Positions 5,815-7,470 of a stretch of DNA of 7,470 nucleotides are shown here, piece after piece (position 1 is the first letter of the stretch; the number at the start of each line of letters is the position of its first letter). The notes under the pieces were generated by a model. That model made no database searches. It was not told the origin of the DNA and worked only from the letters and a program-made list of their open reading frames with translations. The stretch lies in assembly GCA_025937035.1 (NCBI GenBank), contig JAICSG010000179.1, forward strand, positions 1-7,470. The letters are read 5' to 3'. This DNA is from Thermoanaerobaculia bacterium (GTDB taxonomy: Bacteria > Acidobacteriota > Thermoanaerobaculia > Multivoradales > UBA5704). The position numbers were made by a program, and so were the translations under genes.

Positions 5815-7470
5815 CGCCCGCGAGGAGCTGCTGCGCGCCTACTGGCGGGAGCTGGCCTACCTGCGCAACATGGGATCGGCGTTCGCCGAGACCTACCCCA
5901 AGGTGGCCGGGCGGCTGGAGCTGGGGGCCGACGTCTCGCCGGACCCTCACGTCGAGCGCCTCATCGAGTCGTTCGCCTTCCTCACCGCCCGCATCCAGCA
6001 GAACCTCGACAGCGAGTTTCCCGAGATCGCCGTCGAGCTGCTCAACATCCTCCATCCGCACTACCTGAACCCCGTCCCCTCGATGGCCATCGCCGCCTTC
6101 GAGGTCGATCCCAAGCGGGGGAAGCTGACCAGCGGCCACGTGGTGCCGCGGCACACGCCGCTGTTCACCCACGCCGCCGAGGGGGAGGCGCTCTGCCGCT
6201 TCCGCACCTGCTACCCGGTGACCCTCTGGCCGCTGGCGGTGGCCGAGGCAACCTTCGAGACCCCCGCCCGCTACCCGTTCCTCGACGCCGCCACGGACGT
6301 CGTCTCCGTGCTGCGGCTGCGCGTCGAGAGCCGCGCCGGCTCGCTCGCCGAGCTCGGCCTCGACCGCCTGCGCTTCTACCTCAACGGCGACCGCATGGTG
6401 GTCGACACCCTCTACGAGGCGCTCTTCTGCCACTGCGCCGGGGTGATGCTGCTGCCGGAGGGGGACACCTCCCGGCGGCCCGCGCGGCTGCCGGCGGAGG
6501 CCGTCCAACCGGTGGGCTTCGAGCGCGAGGACGAGGTGATCCCCTTCCCGCCGTTCAGCCTGACGGCCTACCGGCTGGTCCAGGAGTACTTCGTCTTCCC
6601 GCAGAAATACCTCTTCGCGGATATCACCGGCCTCGAGCGCCACGGCTCCGAGCGGGCCTTCGAGATCCTGATCCTGCTCCGCCGGGCCCCCGGCGACTGG
6701 CTGCAGGTCGACCGCGACACCTTCGTGCTGGGCGCCACCCCGGTGATCAACCTGTTCCCGCGCGCCACCGAGCCGATCCGGCTCGACCACCGGCGCACCG
6801 AGTATCCGCTGGTGCCCGACGCGCGGCGCGAGCGCTTCACCGAGATCCATTCGATCCTCGCGGTCAGCGGCTCCTCCGACCCGCGCAACCGGGCCAAGGT
6901 CTACGAGCCGTTCTACTCCTTCAACCACCACATGGCGGAGCGCGGCCACAAGGCCTTCTGGCACGCCCGGCGGATCGCCAGCCTGCGCAAGGAGGTCCCC
7001 GGCTCGGAGATGCTCCTCTCCCTGGTCGACCTCGACTTCCAGCCGTTCCTGCCGCCGAACGAGACGGTCTACGCCCACACCCTGTGCACCAACCGGCGGC
7101 TGGCCGAGCAGCTCCTCAACGGCGCCCTGCTGCAGACCGACGTGGCGGCGCCGGTGGCCCGCGTCGTCTGCCTGACCAAGCCGACGCCGCAGCTCAGCCC
7201 GCCCAGCGACGGCGCCACCCTCTGGCGGCTGATCTCCCACCTGTCGCTCAACTACCTCTCGTTCTCCACGGGGGAGGAGAGCCTCAAGGCCTTGCGCGAG
7301 ATCCTCAAGCTCTACTGCTTCTCCGAGCGCTCCGTGGCCCACCAGCAGATCCAGGGGCTGCGCGACCTCACCCTGGCGCCCACCGTGCAGCGGATGGGCC
7401 GGCAGGCCTGGCGCGGCTTCTGCCGCGGCACCGAGGTGACGCTGACCGTCGACGAGAGCTCCTACGTGGG
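5804..7470 (+). CDS. tssF: TssF (VasA/ImpG) T6SS baseplate protein, 5' part
   Basis: The frame is open to the end of the window: 555 residues and two spare bases are visible, so perhaps 40-70 residues are missing if the protein has the usual ~600. TssF forms, with TssG and TssE, the baseplate wedge that docks on TssK. The start is TTG 5804, giving MAVDAREELLRAYWRELAYL, which fits the family N-terminus; no ATG or GTG lies nearby in frame, and the next ATG (residue 23) would cut off conserved residues. Landmarks are FAETYPKVAGRLEL (27-40), DPHVERLIESFAFLTARIQ (47-65), ELLNILHPHYLNPVPSM (78-94), DRLRFYLNG (187-195), FPQKYLFADITGLE (265-278), YEPFYSFNHH (367-376), FWHARR (385-390), LSLVDLDFQP (405-414), LCTNRRLAEQL (427-437) and LWRLISHLSLNYLS (473-486). 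The start overlaps tssE by 11 bases. Confidence 0.96.
   Translation, partial: MAVDAREELLRAYWRELAYLRNMGSAFAETYPKVAGRLELGADVSPDPHVERLIESFAFLTARIQQNLDSEFPEIAVELLNILHPHYLNPVPSMAIAAFEVDPKRGKLTSGHVVPRHTPLFTHAAEGEALCRFRTCYPVTLWPLAVAEATFETPARYPFLDAATDVVSVLRLRVESRAGSLAELGLDRLRFYLNGDRMVVDTLYEALFCHCAGVMLLPEGDTSRRPARLPAEAVQPVGFEREDEVIPFPPFSLTAYRLVQEYFVFPQKYLFADITGLERHGSERAFEILILLRRAPGDWLQVDRDTFVLGATPVINLFPRATEPIRLDHRRTEYPLVPDARRERFTEIHSILAVSGSSDPRNRAKVYEPFYSFNHHMAERGHKAFWHARRIASLRKEVPGSEMLLSLVDLDFQPFLPPNETVYAHTLCTNRRLAEQLLNGALLQTDVAAPVARVVCLTKPTPQLSPPSDGATLWRLISHLSLNYLSFSTGEESLKALREILKLYCFSERSVAHQQIQGLRDLTLAPTVQRMGRQAWRGFCRGTEVTLTVDESSYV

Noticed and set aside
5052..6068. Plus-strand frame of about 338 codons across hcp, tssE and tssF
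   Set aside because: It is Arg/Gly/Ala/Pro-rich with no domain, and is an out-of-frame shadow of three well-supported genes.
5774..7342. Open minus-strand frame (about 520 codons) antisense to tssF
   Set aside because: It has the same shadow composition and no family motif, while the plus strand encodes a clear TssF.

Overview
The window is a run of core type VI secretion system (T6SS) genes, all on the + strand and almost without gaps. In order they are: the 3' part of a tssM (IcmF/VasK) gene, tssA, tssB, tssC, hcp (tssD), tssE, and the 5' part of tssF. The DNA is very GC-rich, judged by eye at about two thirds or more G+C. Codons end mostly in G or C, and the non-ATG starts GTG and TTG are used. 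This fits a high-GC Gram-negative bacterium. The slightly divergent TssM and the order tssM-tssA-tssB-tssC-hcp-tssE-tssF make me think of a deltaproteobacterial/myxococcal or acidobacterial lineage rather than an enteric or Pseudomonas locus. That is inference; no taxonomic marker is present.

Layout: positions 1-1626 encode the periplasmic C-terminal half of TssM, the inner-membrane anchor of the envelope complex. It overlaps tssA (1623-2729, GTG start) through a GTGA junction. A 50-base gap leads to tssB (2780-3286), followed 15 bases later by tssC (3302-4798); these are the two sheath subunits. A 32-base A-rich gap with a good ribosome binding site precedes hcp (4831-5331), the inner tube protein. 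Only 3 bases separate hcp from tssE (5335-5814), the gp25-like baseplate protein. tssF (TTG start at 5804) overlaps the end of tssE by 11 bases and runs off the window at 7470.

Together the genes encode a large part of a contractile injection machine: membrane anchor (TssM), assembly cap/chaperone (TssA), contractile sheath (TssB/TssC), tube (Hcp) and baseplate wedge (TssE, TssF). No effector, immunity, spike (VgrG/PAAR), ClpV, TssK, TssL, TssJ or TssG gene is visible, so those must lie outside the window if the system is complete. The tight packing and stop-start overlaps indicate one transcript. I see no promoter, terminator, RNA gene, CRISPR array, mobile element or long repeat.

I did not find evidence for a new kind of system. 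This is a recognisable T6SS core with a few details worth checking.
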